DNA from: Bryobacterales bacterium KBS 96
GTDB taxonomy: Bacteria; Acidobacteriota; Terriglobia; Bryobacterales; Bryobacteraceae
Length of the DNA stretch: 64,000 nucleotides
Assembly (NCBI GenBank): GCA_000381625.1
Contig: KB906767.1
Location: 4,889,357 to 4,953,356 of the forward strand
Reading direction: 5' to 3'
Positions 62,539-64,000 of this stretch are shown here, in pieces. A program made the position numbers and the translations under genes. Below the pieces are notes generated by a model. That model searched no databases, had not been told where the DNA came from, and saw only the letters and a list, made by a program, of their open reading frames with translations. Numbering within the stretch: the stretch's first letter is position 1; each line of letters starts with the position of its first letter.

Positions 62539-63576
62539 ATGTCAGAGAGTCACTTGCATCGCCACCGGCGAAAGCGTAATCTAAGCAGACATTTAAGAGA
62601 AGCAGCGCTGCTGTTGAAAGGGGCCGCCTCGACGGATCACCCGATCATGGCGCACATTATCCCGATCCGGCGCTGCAACCTTTCCTGTACTTACTGCAAC
62701 GAATACGACGATTATTCGAAACCCGTGCCGCTCGAGACCGTCAAGCACCGGCTTGATCTTCTGGGCGGGCTGAAGACTGCCGTCATCACGTTGAGCGGCG
62801 GCGAGCCGATGCTGCATCCGGAACTCGATGAAATCATCGCCCATATTCGCCAGGTAGGCTCCATGGCGGGGCTGATCACCAACGGCTATCTGTTGATGCC
62901 CGACCGCATTCAGCGCCTGAACGATGCGGGGCTCGATTATCTGCAGATCAGCATTGACAACGTGATGCCCGACGACGTGTCGAAGAAGAGCCTGAAGGTG
63001 CTGGACAAGAAGCTGCAGATGCTCGCCGACTACGCCGATTTCCATGTGAACATTAACAGCGTTCTGGGCGGCGGCATTCATAATCCCGAAGATGCATTAA
63101 CCGTGGGCCGGAGAGCGATGGCGCTCGGCTTCACATCCACCGTGGGCATCATTCACGACGGCGACGGTCAACTACGGCCGCTTGGGCCGCGCGAACGCGA
63201 AGTATTCCTGGAGATGAAGACATTCGAGAAAAGCCATTTCTCGCGGCTTAACTATTTTCAGGAAAATATAGCCAAAGGCGAGCCAAGCGACTGGCGGTGC
63301 CGGGCAGGCTCCCGCTATCTGTATATTTGCGAGGATGGGCTGGTCCACTATTGCTCGCAGCAACGAGGCTATCCGGCGAAGCCGCTGGAAGACTATACGG
63401 TCGACGATATCCGCCGCGAATACATCACCCAAAAATCCTGCGCGCCACTTTGCACGGTTTCCTGCGTGCATCAAATTTCCTATTTCGACTTCTTTCGCGG
63501 CAAACAAACGCGAACGGTTGAACCCTTGCCTCAGCAGCAGGAACACCTGATAAGCATCAAATCGTCCAAGAGCTAG
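62539..63576 (+). CDS. Radical SAM protein with SPASM-like C-terminal cysteines
   Basis: 345 residues. The radical SAM 4Fe-4S motif is [13 protein letters not shown] (CxxxCxxC) near 47-57, followed by the SAM-binding [18 protein letters not shown] near 90 and LITNGYLL. C-terminal cysteines occur in [24 protein letters not shown] and in [13 protein letters not shown], as in SPASM or twitch domains that bind extra clusters. The substrate is unknown: no precursor peptide, hopanoid or cofactor genes are beside it. The gap upstream holds an ATAGTACTT motif (62521-62529). The tpiA gene follows 98 bp downstream. Confidence 0.87.
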   Translation: MSESHLHRHRRKRNLSRHLREAALLLKGAASTDHPIMAHIIPIRRCNLSCTYCNEYDDYSKPVPLETVKHRLDLLGGLKTAVITLSGGEPMLHPELDEIIAHIRQVGSMAGLITNGYLLMPDRIQRLNDAGLDYLQISIDNVMPDDVSKKSLKVLDKKLQMLADYADFHVNINSVLGGGIHNPEDALTVGRRAMALGFTSTVGIIHDGDGQLRPLGPREREVFLEMKTFEKSHFSRLNYFQENIAKGEPSDWRCRAGSRYLYICEDGLVHYCSQQRGYPAKPLEDYTVDDIRREYITQKSCAPLCTVSCVHQISYFDFFRGKQTRTVEPLPQQQEHLISIKSSKS

Positions 63577-63674
63577 CGGCGTGTCCAGATATTTGAGAAT
63601 CTGTCCATCCCAACCGTAGCTGTAGAATTTTCGAGAGAGTCATGCAGAAAGGATAAGCGGCAACTAAGCCCTTT

Positions 63675-64000
63675 ATGAGACGACGCATCATGGCGGGGAA
63701 CTGGAAGATGTACAAAACCGTCCAGCAGACGATCGAATTCTTTCAGCGATTCAATCCGCTTGTTAACGGAGTTCACAAATGCGACGTCGTGATCTTCCCG
63801 CCATTTGTCAACATTCCCGCGGCACAGTGCGCTGCCGCCGGCACGGAAATCAAAGTGGGGGGGCAAGACGTGCACTGGGGAAAAGAGGGCGCGTACACCG
63901 GCGAAATTTCGGCCGGAATGCTGGCGGCGGCGGGATGCGAATGGGTTCTCGTCGGGCATAGCGAGCGGCGGCTCTATGGATTCGAAACCGATGCCGACGT
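63675..64000 (+). CDS. tpiA: Triosephosphate isomerase, 3'-truncated by window edge
   Basis: The open frame runs off the end of the window after about 108 codons. IMAGNWKMYKT gives the N-terminal Asn/Lys of the active site, and WVLVGHSERR carries the catalytic His. QDVHWGKEGAYTGEISAGMLAAAGC matches the family middle. ATG 63675 adds MRRRI before the usual MAGNWK; ATG 63690 is an alternative start. Glycolytic enzyme interconverting dihydroxyacetone phosphate and glyceraldehyde-3-phosphate. Confidence 0.95.
   Translation, partial: MRRRIMAGNWKMYKTVQQTIEFFQRFNPLVNGVHKCDVVIFPPFVNIPAAQCAAAGTEIKVGGQDVHWGKEGAYTGEISAGMLAAAGCEWVLVGHSERRLYGFETDAD

Overview
The window is 64 kb of moderately GC-rich bacterial chromosome, coding densely on both strands. 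It most likely comes from an Acidobacteriota genome, probably of the Solibacter/Bryobacter kind. This is an inference from gene style: an Oar-like TonB receptor with an N-terminal carboxypeptidase-regulatory domain, small secreted carboxypeptidase-regulatory proteins, a DUF5995 protein, LytS/LytT-type and NtrB/NtrC-type two-component pairs, and many TlpA-like secreted redoxins. No rRNA, CRISPR array, insertion sequence or phage module was seen. One tRNA (Ser, anticodon GCT) is present.

Layout. 1-4.2 kb: the end of a nonribosomal peptide synthetase locus, with a terminal module split into a C-domain gene (cut by the window edge) and an A-PCP-TE gene, closed by a perfect hairpin terminator. 4.4-7.8 kb: two divergent paralogous secreted TIM-barrel glycosidase-like genes around a 515 bp gene-free region. 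7.8-16 kb: DUF5995 protein, NAD(P)H:ferredoxin-type reductase, DoxX protein, TonB receptor and a LytT/LytS-like pair. 16.1-20.7 kb: a tightly overlapping operon of PfkB kinase, membrane glycosyltransferase-like protein, DapF homologue and UDP-sugar dehydrogenase. The DapF homologue carries serine in place of both catalytic cysteines. 20.7-29.4 kb: orphan Phd antitoxin, NtrC/NtrB pair, ribosomal protein S1, ECF sigma/anti-sigma pair, PDZ protein, a 39-residue membrane protein and an MscS channel.

29.6-36 kb is more accessory: flavin reductase, VapBC pair, APH(6)-like kinase, a hybrid histidine kinase and an enolase-superfamily dehydratase. A broken N-terminal fragment of a second copy of the dehydratase lies on the far side of the kinase gene. 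36-44 kb: secreted glycosidase, serine synthesis pair (class V aminotransferase plus SerA), DHA2 efflux pump, and an MgtE-like regulator without its membrane channel. 44-49 kb: XPD/DinG-type helicase, QueD, ferredoxin, GalU, TlpA-like protein and a decayed Uma2 nuclease pseudogene. 49.9-55.3 kb: a six-gene minus-strand run yebC-ruvC-hypothetical-TlpA-deoB-HDAC-like, largely with 4 bp overlaps. 55.5-64 kb: methyltransferase, tRNA-Ser, RRM protein, a degenerate tandem repeat in front of bcp, an orphan antitoxin, an amidase coupled to a 53-residue GatC/AtzG-like gene, acyl-CoA dehydrogenase, a secreted protein, a radical SAM protein and the start of tpiA.

The observations most worth follow-up are the Ser/Ser DapF homologue inside a sugar/glycosyltransfer operon, the small GatC/AtzG-like partner of the amidase, the enolase-family gene remnant beside the hybrid kinase, the 56 bp tandem repeat, and the uncharacterised secreted glycosidase-like paralogue pair.
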